Of a stretch of DNA of 12,019 bases, positions 6,342 to 12,019 are shown in pieces. The DNA lies in the NCBI GenBank assembly GCA_008017145.1, contig SSGY01000023.1, forward strand, positions 1 to 12,019. The letters are read 5' to 3'. The position numbers and the translations under genes are program-made. This DNA is from Neisseriales bacterium. GTDB taxonomy: Bacteria; Pseudomonadota; Gammaproteobacteria; Burkholderiales; UBA11063. Within the stretch, counting starts at the first letter, position 1. Every line of letters begins with the position of its first letter. The notes below the pieces were generated by a model. That model saw only the letters and a program-made list of their open reading frames with translations. It was not told the origin of the DNA and made no database searches.

Positions 6342-7508
6342 TTAGCCTTCATTATTATTGGGACTAATACTTTCCCATGAATAACAAGCAGGGCACTGCC
6401 AGAAGAATGTTTTGGATTTAAAACTACAACATCCACAATGATAGTAAGATAGCTTATCGTTGTATTTTAATAGTAGATTTTTAATTCGTTCTGCATCACT
6501 TTTACTTTCCTGTGCTTCAAGTATGTGTGCTCTAGCATCAATAATTAATGCTGCAACTTTGGCACTCGGGCGGTGAATAAGTGAGCTGCGTAAATACTCA
6601 ATGGTTGCTTCAGGTGTATCGTAGTTAGCGAGCTTTTGATATGCAACATCATGAAGATTCAGCTGTGGAAATAACGTTGCATACCCTTTAATTAGTGTCA
6701 GACCTTCTTTAACTTTATCAATGCGTAGATAAGCATCAAACATTTTATCCAAAACTAGTGGTAAATATTGATAGTTTTGCTTTTCGATTTGTTGCCAGGT
6801 CTGAATTGCGGTAGTATAATCTTCTTGGTTATAATAAACTTCACCAAGCAATATATTAGCACGAACACATTTACGATTAGTATCCAATGCAGTTGCTACA
6901 AACTCTTTTGCTTTATCATAAGAAGACTTAATTATTGCTTCCTGTGCTAATTCACAATTAAACTGGGCAACCTCAGTATGGAAACTAAAATCTGAGCTTG
7001 CAAGCTTTTTAGCTGTATCGATAGCTTCAATCCAGTTTTTGTCTTGTTGGTAAATCAGTAAGAGCATTTCAAGCGCTTGATGACCGTACATTTCGCTATT
7101 GAGTAGTTTTAAAAGTGTTGACTCTGAGCGATCAATCAGTCCAGCTTTTTGAAAGTCCTGTGCTAATTCTAAGCGAATCTTATCTCTGGTTTCATTTGAA
7201 AAAACATATTGTGAGGTTAGGAGCTTAGTATGTAGTTTAATTGCCAGATCATTTTCTCCACGCTTACGATATAAGCGTCCAAGGCTAAACTGCAATTCAA
7301 CTAATTGTGGTTCTTGCTCTATTACTTGCTTAAGTTCGTCGCTGGCGATTCCTGTTTTATTGTCAACTAGTGCATCAACGCTGTCAAAGATTCTCTGAGG
7401 TAAGCGTTTTGCTTGTTTGAGAACTACTTTCATATCAATACGTCCAGCAATCCAGCCAAATGCAAAGAAAAGTGGGGTTATTAGTAACCAAATAACTAAG
7501 ATATCCAA
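6342..7508 (-). CDS. lapB: LPS assembly protein B (LapB/YciM), TPR protein with rubredoxin-like zinc/iron domain
   Basis: LapB is an inner-membrane-anchored cytoplasmic protein. In E. coli it regulates LPS synthesis by delivering LpxC to the FtsH protease. This copy has 388 residues (E. coli 389) in the expected order. An N-terminal membrane helix ends in 'FGWIAGR' (compare 'YGWYMGR' in E. coli). TPR repeats follow from about 50 to 340, including 'SLGRLYRKRGENDLAIKLH'. A C-terminal metal-binding knuckle has Cys358-x2-Cys361 and Cys372-x2-Cys375, with an extra Cys360, in the context 'FFWQCPACYSW'. The start is TTG at 7508, preceded by AGGAG at good spacing. No ATG occurs before the membrane helix, so the rare start is probably real. 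The gene lies 17 bases after lapA, the conserved arrangement. Its transcript probably ends at 6227-6273. Confidence 0.93.
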   Translation of the reverse strand: MDILVIWLLITPLFFAFGWIAGRIDMKVVLKQAKRLPQRIFDSVDALVDNKTGIASDELKQVIEQEPQLVELQFSLGRLYRKRGENDLAIKLHTKLLTSQYVFSNETRDKIRLELAQDFQKAGLIDRSESTLLKLLNSEMYGHQALEMLLLIYQQDKNWIEAIDTAKKLASSDFSFHTEVAQFNCELAQEAIIKSSYDKAKEFVATALDTNRKCVRANILLGEVYYNQEDYTTAIQTWQQIEKQNYQYLPLVLDKMFDAYLRIDKVKEGLTLIKGYATLFPQLNLHDVAYQKLANYDTPEATIEYLRSSLIHRPSAKVAALIIDARAHILEAQESKSDAERIKNLLLKYNDKLSYYHCGCCSFKSKTFFWQCPACYSWESISPNNNEG

Positions 7509-7525
7509 ATCTACACTCCTAGGAA

Positions 7526-7804
7526 TTAAATAATTTGATCGACTTTAGATACTTTCTCTTCAGTCTTGTCTATCTGCTTTTTTAACTTACTAATTTGTGA
7601 CTTTAAAGCTAGATTATTAACAAATCCATAAAGTAAGCCGATTAGCAACCCCCCAACCGCAAAAATTGCTAATGTGATAATTAGTGGCAATTTCAATACA
7701 TAGACACTGAAAAAATTAAATTCAACAGTCTGCATATTATTAATGGCAAGAACTAATAAGAGGATAAAAACCGCAACTTGAATTATAATTTTGAATATTT
7801 TCAT
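7526..7804 (-). CDS. lapA: LPS assembly protein A (LapA/YciS, DUF1049)
   Basis: This is a 92-residue inner-membrane protein that works with LapB in LPS assembly. It shows two hydrophobic helices (about residues 5-22 and 38-63). The signature 'INNMQTVEFNFF' lies between them, as in DUF1049 proteins ('N...V.f.f'). A charged, lysine-rich coiled-coil tail runs from about 65 to 92. Size and layout match YciS (about 100 residues). ATG at 7804 follows AAAAGG at good spacing. A strong extended -10 promoter lies about 50 bases upstream (7852-7860). The gene is divergent from the phosphofructokinase gene and directly precedes lapB, which confirms the assignment. Confidence 0.92.
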   Translation of the reverse strand: MKIFKIIIQVAVFILLLVLAINNMQTVEFNFFSVYVLKLPLIITLAIFAVGGLLIGLLYGFVNNLALKSQISKLKKQIDKTEEKVSKVDQII

Positions 7805-7851
7805 AGTGTTACCTTTTTTTAGCTGGCGTATTTTACGCTTTTATGAACTTA

Positions 7852-7860
7852 ATTATACCA
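7852..7860 (-). promoter_or_regulatory. Extended -10 promoter for lapA-lapB
   Basis: On the minus strand the sequence is TGGTATAAT, a perfect TATAAT with the TGn extension. No good -35 hexamer is visible 16-18 bases further upstream, as is common for extended -10 promoters. The expected start near 7845 gives a leader of about 40 bases that contains a small hairpin (GCGTA/TACGC, 7826-7838). Confidence 0.65.
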
Positions 7861-7957
7861 CAATAATAATATCTTTCCTCTCTTAACTTACCTCTAAAGT
7901 AACATGATCTAAATTGTTTTTATCTGATAATTTGCAATGTCTGCACTAAAGTCATTC

Positions 7958-7966
7958 TGGTATAAT
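7958..7966 (+). promoter_or_regulatory. Extended -10 promoter for the phosphofructokinase gene
   Basis: TGGTATAAT is identical to the lapA promoter core and lies on the other strand. The expected start near 7973 is 24 bases before the ATG at 7997. This rules out the longer frame starting at 7937, because that codon would lie upstream of the transcript. No clear -35 is seen at 16-18 bases. Confidence 0.68.
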
Positions 7967-7996
7967 AGCGTTAACATTTTGGATGGGATTAACCAA

Positions 7997-9262
7997 ATGA
8001 AAATTAAAAAAAATGCGATTTATGCACAATCAGGCGGAGTAACCGCTGTTATCAATGCTTCAGCGGCTGGAGTGATTAATGCTTGTCGTCAATACTCTGA
8101 TCAAATAGGTACGCTGTATGCTGGTGCAAATGGTATTTTGGGTGTGCTAAATGAGGAGTTAATTGATACTACTTTAGAGCCTCAAGCTGCGATTGATGCA
8201 CTACGCCATACTCCGGGAGGTGCGTTTGGTTCGTGTCGTTATAAACTAAAGTCGTTAGAACAAAATCGTCGAGAATATGAACGTTTGATTGAAGTTTTTG
8301 CGGCTTATGATATTGGTTATTTCTTTTATAATGGCGGGAATGATTCCGCAGATACCTGTTTAAAGGTTTCTCAGATTGCAGAAGAATTGGGTTATCCAAT
8401 CCACGCCATTCATGTGCCTAAAACTATTGATAATGATTTGGTTGTAACTGACAATTGCCCAGGATTTGGTTCAGTTGCTAAATATGTTGCAACTTCAATT
8501 CGTGAAGCTGGTTTTGATCTTGAATCAATGCATAAAACCTCAACCAAGGTTTTTATCTTAGAAGTCATGGGGCGTAATGCGGGATGGATCGCAGCAGCTT
8601 GTGGGGTAGCTAGTGAGTCAGAAGAGCAACCACCACATATTATCTTATTTCCAGAAATAACTTTTGACGAAGATGGGTTTATCCAAAAAGTCAAGCATTC
8701 GGTAGAAAACTATGGCTACTGTGTTATCGCTGTTTCCGAGGGGCTTAAAGATCGTTATGGAATGGAATTAAGTGCTTCGCAACATACGGTGGATGATTTT
8801 GGACATCACCAATTGGGCGGTGTTGCTCCAGTAATTGCAGGGATTATTAAAAAACGCTTGGGCTACAAATATCACTGGGCGGTTGCGGATTATTTACAGC
8901 GCGCAGCTCGTCATATTGCTTCCGCGGTTGATGTTGAACAAGCTTATCAGTTAGGGTTTAAAGGTGTTGAAATGGCTCTTGCTGGAGCAAATGCTGTAAT
9001 GCCATATATTAAGCGAATCTCAACTACGCCATACCAATGGAGTATTGAACAAGTTGCGTTGAAAAAAGTCGCGAATAAAGAAAAATTTATGCCGCGTGAT
9101 TTTATTAGCGAAGATGGTTTTCATATTGCAACACCTTGTCGTGAGTATATTTTGCCATTAATTGAAGGTGAAGACTATCCTCCATATAAAAATGGCTTAC
9201 CTGATTATGTGCGCCTTAATAAACAACATGTAGTCAAAAAATTAAAGGATTTTAATAAATAA
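7997..9262 (+). CDS. pfp: 6-phosphofructokinase, predicted pyrophosphate-dependent
   Basis: The enzyme phosphorylates fructose 6-phosphate to fructose 1,6-bisphosphate in glycolysis. In the pyrophosphate-dependent type the reaction is reversible. The protein has 421 residues from the ATG at 7997. The frame is open back to 7937, but a promoter lies inside that extension. Motifs, numbered from 7997, are 'QSGGVTAVINA' (11-21), 'GGNDSADT' (113-120), 'PKTIDNDL' (141-148) and 'MGRNAGW' (191-197). Two positions decide the donor. Asp116 stands where ATP-dependent enzymes have Gly (GGDGS), and Lys142 where they have Gly (PGTIDND). Both changes are the accepted marks of pyrophosphate use. The stop overlaps the ubiX start by one base (TAATG), so the two genes are translationally coupled. 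The gene is divergent from lapA. The enzyme identity is secure; donor specificity is a residue-based prediction. Confidence 0.92.
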   Translation: MKIKKNAIYAQSGGVTAVINASAAGVINACRQYSDQIGTLYAGANGILGVLNEELIDTTLEPQAAIDALRHTPGGAFGSCRYKLKSLEQNRREYERLIEVFAAYDIGYFFYNGGNDSADTCLKVSQIAEELGYPIHAIHVPKTIDNDLVVTDNCPGFGSVAKYVATSIREAGFDLESMHKTSTKVFILEVMGRNAGWIAAACGVASESEEQPPHIILFPEITFDEDGFIQKVKHSVENYGYCVIAVSEGLKDRYGMELSASQHTVDDFGHHQLGGVAPVIAGIIKKRLGYKYHWAVADYLQRAARHIASAVDVEQAYQLGFKGVEMALAGANAVMPYIKRISTTPYQWSIEQVALKKVANKEKFMPRDFISEDGFHIATPCREYILPLIEGEDYPPYKNGLPDYVRLNKQHVVKKLKDFNK

Positions 9263-9861
9263 TGACACTGAAAGTAACACTGGCAATTACAGGTGCCAGT
9301 GGTATGCCGTATGCGCTTAAATTATTGTCTGAGCTATTAACTAGAGCGTGTTTAGTTAATGTGGTTATTAGTAAGGCTGGCATGCTTACACTCAAGCAAG
9401 AACTTGATTTGACACTTAGCGCAAATATTGAGCAATCACGCTTGAAATTAATAGAGACACTAAATTTAACTAATTCAGGTAATCTTAGGTTATATGCAAT
9501 TGCTGATTGGTTTGCGCCAATGGCATCTGGTTCAAGTGTCGATGATGCAATGGTAGTGTGTCCTTGTTCTATGGCAACTTTAGGTAAGATTGCAAGTGGT
9601 ATTGGCGATGACTTAATTAGCAGAAGCGCCGATGTGATTCTTAAAGAACGCAAAAATCTAATCATTGTTCCACGGGAAACTCCATTTTCGACAATCCATT
9701 TGGAAAATATGCTTAGATTATCACGTTTAGGCGTGGCAATAGTTGCGCCGATACCTGCGTTTTATAATCATCCTAAAACGCTTGATGATGTAATTAATTT
9801 CATTGTAAGCCGTATTTTAGATCAGTTAGGTATTAATAATTCTTTAACAAAACGCTGGTAG
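9262..9861 (+). CDS. ubiX: Flavin prenyltransferase UbiX
   Basis: UbiX attaches a dimethylallyl group to reduced FMN, making the prenyl-FMN cofactor used by UbiD decarboxylases, including the one in ubiquinone synthesis. The protein has 199 residues, a normal length. Visible family motifs are the FMN-binding 'TGASGMPYA' (10-18), 'ISKAG' (36-40), 'WFAPMASGS' (83-91), 'CPCSMATLGKIASG' (100-113), Arg121 and Lys128, 'PRETP' (137-141), and 'PIPAFYNHP' (163-171). The catalytic-site features therefore look complete. The ATG overlaps the phosphofructokinase stop by one base, and translation probably depends on that upstream gene. No ubiD is in the window. The end of the gene also carries the -35 region of the grxD promoter. 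Confidence 0.95.
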   Translation: MTLKVTLAITGASGMPYALKLLSELLTRACLVNVVISKAGMLTLKQELDLTLSANIEQSRLKLIETLNLTNSGNLRLYAIADWFAPMASGSSVDDAMVVCPCSMATLGKIASGIGDDLISRSADVILKERKNLIIVPRETPFSTIHLENMLRLSRLGVAIVAPIPAFYNHPKTLDDVINFIVSRILDQLGINNSLTKRW

Positions 9862-9873
9862 ATTTGTTATAAT
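9844..9873 (+). promoter_or_regulatory. Sigma-70 promoter for grxD
   Basis: TTAACA (9844-9849, one mismatch to consensus) is followed after 18 bases by TATAAT (9868-9873) with a TG extension (TGT at 9865-9867). Transcription would begin near 9880, inside the 45-base gap after ubiX. This is the best-formed promoter in the window, and its -35 lies within ubiX. Confidence 0.75.
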
Positions 9874-9906
9874 ACTTTATTAAAATTTATGGTTATTGGG
9901 AGTAAC

Positions 9907-10215
9907 ATGGAACATACAGTAGAACAAATTAAAAAACTAGTTAGTGAAAATAATGTTGTCTTATTCATGAAGGGTAATGCCAAATTTCCAATGTGCGGAT
10001 TTTCAGGGCGTGCGCTGAAAATTTTGTCGCTTTGTGGCGTAAAGGATTTTATTACAGTGAATGTACTTGAAGATGAGAGTGTTCGTCAGGCGATTAAAGA
10101 GTATTCCAATTGGCCTACGATTCCACAGCTCTATGTAAAAGGTGAGTTTATCGGTGGTTCGGATATTATGGCAGAAATGTATGAGTCTGGTGAATTACAA
10201 GAAATTTTTAAATAA
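9907..10215 (+). CDS. grxD: Monothiol glutaredoxin, Grx4/GrxD type (CGFS)
   Basis: This cytoplasmic monothiol glutaredoxin takes part in iron-sulfur cluster carriage and iron homeostasis, usually as a cluster-bridged dimer with glutathione or with BolA. From the ATG at 9907 it has 102 residues, close to the family size. It carries 'LFMKGN' (19-24), the active-site 'CGFS' (30-33), the glutathione-binding 'WPTIPQLYV' (69-77) and 'GGSDI' (83-87). An in-frame ATG at 9889 exists, but it lies only about nine bases after the predicted transcript start and lacks a ribosome site. GGGAG precedes 9907, though with a short gap of four bases. The gene has its own promoter and a strong terminator, so it can be expressed as a single-gene unit. 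Confidence 0.95.
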   Translation: MEHTVEQIKKLVSENNVVLFMKGNAKFPMCGFSGRALKILSLCGVKDFITVNVLEDESVRQAIKEYSNWPTIPQLYVKGEFIGGSDIMAEMYESGELQEIFK

Positions 10216-10221
10216 ATCCAG

Positions 10222-10250
10222 AAGGCGCTATTATGCGCCTTTTTAATTTT
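10222..10250 (+). terminator. Intrinsic terminator after grxD
   Basis: A GC-rich 7-bp stem, AAGGCGC (10222-10228) / GCGCCTT (10235-10241), with loop TATTAT is followed by TTTTAATTTT. It starts seven bases after the grxD stop and ends only 15 bases before the nnr start codon. Confidence 0.9.
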
Positions 10251-10264
10251 AGAGGTACTTATAA

Positions 10265-11755
10265 ATGAATGGCTTTCTTAATCTGCTGCAGTTACGTACT
10301 ATTGAGCAGGAAGCAGCTAATTTGGGAATTAATTTAATTGAGCGTGCTGGTTTGTCTATTGCCAAATTAGTGAGTTCGCAGTTTAGCAAAAAAGATCGCA
10401 TTTTAATTATTGCAGGTCGTGGAAATAACGGCAGTGATGGAATGGCCGCTGCGATTAACCTGATTGAAGCTGGTTATAAAGTAGATTTAGTTCGCTTATT
10501 TAAAGATAATACTGCAGTTAATCAACAGTGGTATGAACGTTGTGTTGCACTTAAAAAACCTCTAGCTAAGATGCCCAGTGATTTATCTAAATATCAGTTA
10601 ATTATTGATGCAATTTATGGAATTGGTCTTACGCACGAGTTGGATGTAGAGACGGCTAAAATTATTCAAAAAATTAATCAGCAGTCTTCTTTCGTGTTGA
10701 GTTTAGATGCACCAAGTGGTTTGAACCCGTTTAGCGGTAAAGTATTTGGTGAAGCTATTCATGCGGATTGTACTTTGACCTTTATCAGTGACAAACCAGG
10801 GCTGCATACTGGGGATGGATTAGATTGCAGCGGTGAAGTCCAAGTGGTAGAATTAGTTGACGCTTCTGAATATAAATTACCTGATGCATTATATCCAACC
10901 AGTTTTAATGTTTTGGATGATATTAACTATAGCCCTCTTTTGCGCATGAAGTTCAATACTAACAAAGGTAGCTATGGTACGGTTGCAATCATTGGTGGTA
11001 ATAAAGGGATGCATGGTGCGTTATTCTTGGCGGGTAGGGCAGCATTGTTAGCTGGTGCGGGTAAGGTTGTGCTTGGTGCTTTGGATAATGATTTTAAATT
11101 AGATTTCTCAATGCCTGAATTGATGAGCCAGTCGCCCAAAGAAATTGTTCGCAACCTACAGGCCTTTGATGCAATTGCAATTGGTCCTGGACTTGGACAG
11201 GATGACAAAGCAGTTAAAATTCTTGATAAACTATTGGATGGTATTGAGGATAGTAAATTATTGGTTGATGCCGATGCGCTAAATTTAATAGCAAATAGTC
11301 TTGAATTAAAATTAAAATTCCGTGAAGTGCGCTATAAAATCATTACGCCACACCCTGGGGAAGCTGCACGAATTCTTGGGGTTACGGTTAACGAGGTTCA
11401 AGAAGACCGTTTTATGTCGGTTACCGATATTTCAACTAAGCTCAATGCGGTAACAATTTTGAAAGGTGCTGGTAGTCTAATTCAGTCCAATAATCAAATC
11501 TTTGTAAATACAACAGGAAATCCTGGTTTGGCTAATGCCGGGCAGGGCGACACGTTAACTGGCTTGATTGCTGCGTTTCTTGCACAAGGTATGGAAATGT
11601 TGGATGCTACTCGCTTAGGTGTTTTTGTCCATGGCTTAGCTGCTGATCGCTTGGTGATTCAAAAGCGCGGCTACAATGGTATTTTAGCAAGTCTTGTGGC
11701 AGAAGAAGCTAGCTGTGTGATCAATGAAATGGTATATGGTAACTTATTTCAATAA
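10265..11755 (+). CDS. nnr: Bifunctional NAD(P)H-hydrate repair enzyme (epimerase plus ADP-dependent dehydratase)
   Basis: The enzyme repairs damaged NADH and NADPH. The N-terminal YjeF_N domain interconverts the R and S hydrates. The C-terminal ribokinase-like domain dehydrates the S form using ADP. The protein has 496 residues, near the E. coli fusion (515). N-terminal motifs are 'GRGNNGSDG' (51-59, usually GNNGGDG), 'DAIYGIGL' (115-122) and 'DAPSGL' (148-153). C-terminal motifs are 'KGSYG' (234-238) followed by 'IIGGNKGMHGA', then 'IGPGLGQD', 'VDADALNL', 'HPGEAAR' (363-369) and the catalytic 'GQGDTLTG' (426-433). Both halves look complete. The ATG follows AGAGG at nine bases. The gene lies just behind the grxD terminator with no clear promoter of its own, so read-through or a promoter inside grxD must serve it. 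Confidence 0.95.
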   Translation: MNGFLNLLQLRTIEQEAANLGINLIERAGLSIAKLVSSQFSKKDRILIIAGRGNNGSDGMAAAINLIEAGYKVDLVRLFKDNTAVNQQWYERCVALKKPLAKMPSDLSKYQLIIDAIYGIGLTHELDVETAKIIQKINQQSSFVLSLDAPSGLNPFSGKVFGEAIHADCTLTFISDKPGLHTGDGLDCSGEVQVVELVDASEYKLPDALYPTSFNVLDDINYSPLLRMKFNTNKGSYGTVAIIGGNKGMHGALFLAGRAALLAGAGKVVLGALDNDFKLDFSMPELMSQSPKEIVRNLQAFDAIAIGPGLGQDDKAVKILDKLLDGIEDSKLLVDADALNLIANSLELKLKFREVRYKIITPHPGEAARILGVTVNEVQEDRFMSVTDISTKLNAVTILKGAGSLIQSNNQIFVNTTGNPGLANAGQGDTLTGLIAAFLAQGMEMLDATRLGVFVHGLAADRLVIQKRGYNGILASLVAEEASCVINEMVYGNLFQ

Positions 11756-11831
11756 ATACTCTATTTAGTTGATGCTAAAAATCATATATCAATCTGATTT
11801 AATTTAATAATATGCTATTTTCATAAGCTAA

Positions 11832-11875
11832 ATATTGCAAGAAATGGTAAAATAATGCTTTAAACCTTGCAATAT
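11832..11875. repeat. Perfect 10-bp inverted repeat upstream of the transposase
   Basis: ATATTGCAAG (11832-11841) and CTTGCAATAT (11866-11875) are exact reverse complements 24 bases apart. An extended -10-like TGGTAAAAT (11845-11853) lies between them. This could be a transcript hairpin, a regulator site on the transposase promoter, or part of the subterminal region of the element. Confidence 0.6.
11845..11853 (+). promoter_or_regulatory. Possible extended -10 promoter for the transposase
   Basis: TGGTAAAAT resembles TGnTATAAT with one mismatch and lies about 39 bases before the ATG at 11892. No convincing -35 is seen. It is framed by the 10-bp inverted repeat. Confidence 0.35.
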
Positions 11876-11891
11876 CAGCGAGCAAAAAAGC

Positions 11892-12019
11892 ATGAAACCA
11901 CGTAAAATAGAAGATAAATTTCAACCAGAATTATTGAAGATTCAGTTAATCCATTTATTGGATATGAAGCATAGCTTAGTCCAATTAGCAGATAAATTTA
12001 ACTGGGCTAAAATTGATGA
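11892..12019 (+). CDS. Transposase, N-terminal fragment (IS5/IS1182-like, DUF772 type)
   Basis: An ATG at 11892 opens a frame that runs off the right edge, giving 42 residues. It begins 'MKPRKIEDKFQPELLK' and continues 'LDMKHSLVQLADKFNWAKID'. The pattern of a basic start, then 'L...L..ir..' and 'MKH.LVQLAdKIdW', is characteristic of the N-terminus of IS5/IS1182-like transposases with a DUF772 domain. The catalytic DDE residues lie outside the window. No good ribosome site is seen (GCGAGCAAAAAAGC precedes the ATG). The fragment differs in family from the one at the left edge, so they are two different elements. Whether the gene is intact cannot be judged. Confidence 0.8.
   Translation, partial: MKPRKIEDKFQPELLKIQLIHLLDMKHSLVQLADKFNWAKID

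Larger units (their letters stand above)
11756..11891. other. Intergenic region between nnr and the right transposase
   Basis: This AT-rich gap of 136 bases has no gene. No strong terminator follows nnr; only a 5-bp TTTAG/CTAAA pair near 11764-11780 is seen. The left end of the insertion sequence must lie in here, but I could not place its boundary without the other end. Confidence 0.5.

Noticed and set aside
6182..6367. Plus-strand frame of 61 residues
   Set aside because: It runs through the terminator and the AT palindrome and into the end of lapB. There is no ribosome site and no recognisable product.
6768..6950. Plus-strand frame of 60 residues inside lapB
   Set aside because: It is antisense to lapB TPR coding sequence, with no start signals.
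7826..7838. Small GCGTA/TACGC hairpin followed by TTTTAT on the plus strand, resembling a terminator
   Set aside because: No plus-strand gene lies upstream and the stem is only 5 bp. It is more likely part of the lapA leader.
8169..8694. Minus-strand frames inside the phosphofructokinase gene (8169-8399, 8410-8694)
   Set aside because: They are antisense to a conserved enzyme with intact motifs and have no independent support.
9252..9665. Minus-strand frame of 137 residues over ubiX
   Set aside because: It is a shadow of ubiX. The sense frame has all family motifs.
10972..11208. Minus-strand frame of 78 residues inside nnr
   Set aside because: It is a shadow of nnr, composed of proline-, alanine- and serine-rich antisense sequence.

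Overview
This is an AT-rich stretch from a Gram-negative bacterium, most likely a low-GC gamma- or betaproteobacterium. The evidence is a lapA-lapB pair, which controls LPS synthesis, two lipoproteins with classical lipoboxes, a PilF/PilW-like TPR protein, UbiX and a CGFS monothiol glutaredoxin. I cannot name the genus from sequence alone. A fragment of a different transposase lies at each edge: the C-terminal end of an IS4/IS701-like enzyme on the left (3-230) and the N-terminal end of an IS5/IS1182-like (DUF772) enzyme on the right (11892-12019).

Left half, minus strand, read right to left. lapA and lapB (7804-6342) form a tight pair that ends at an AT-rich hairpin and a symmetric terminator (6227-6273). 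Next come four closely packed genes with gaps of about 70, 27 and 3 bases. They are an 856-residue lipoprotein built almost entirely of twenty 39-residue beta-propeller-like repeats (6158-3588), a TPR lipoprotein with a C-terminal LysM domain (start chosen at 3517), an MdfA-type drug/H+ antiporter (2353-1172) and a CecR-like TetR regulator (1168-506). Two hairpins at 413-451 and 341-370 close this unit. The repeat lipoprotein and its company are the least conventional part of the window.

Right half, plus strand. A phosphofructokinase with the sequence signatures of the pyrophosphate-dependent type (7997-9262) overlaps ubiX (flavin prenyltransferase, 9262-9861) by one base. The monothiol glutaredoxin gene grxD follows with its own promoter and a clear intrinsic terminator. 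The bifunctional NAD(P)H-hydrate repair enzyme nnr (10265-11755) comes next. These are ordinary central-metabolism, cofactor and repair genes. lapA and the phosphofructokinase gene diverge from a shared region (7805-7996) that carries an extended -10 promoter in each direction.

I re-chose three start codons from promoter, ribosome-site or signal-peptide evidence: the phosphofructokinase (7997 rather than 7937), grxD (9907 rather than 9889) and the TPR-LysM lipoprotein (3517 rather than 3565). lapB appears to start with TTG and the repeat lipoprotein with GTG. No tRNA, rRNA, CRISPR array or riboswitch was seen. I found no convincing complete new defence or mobile system. The best candidate for something undescribed is the repeat-lipoprotein cluster.
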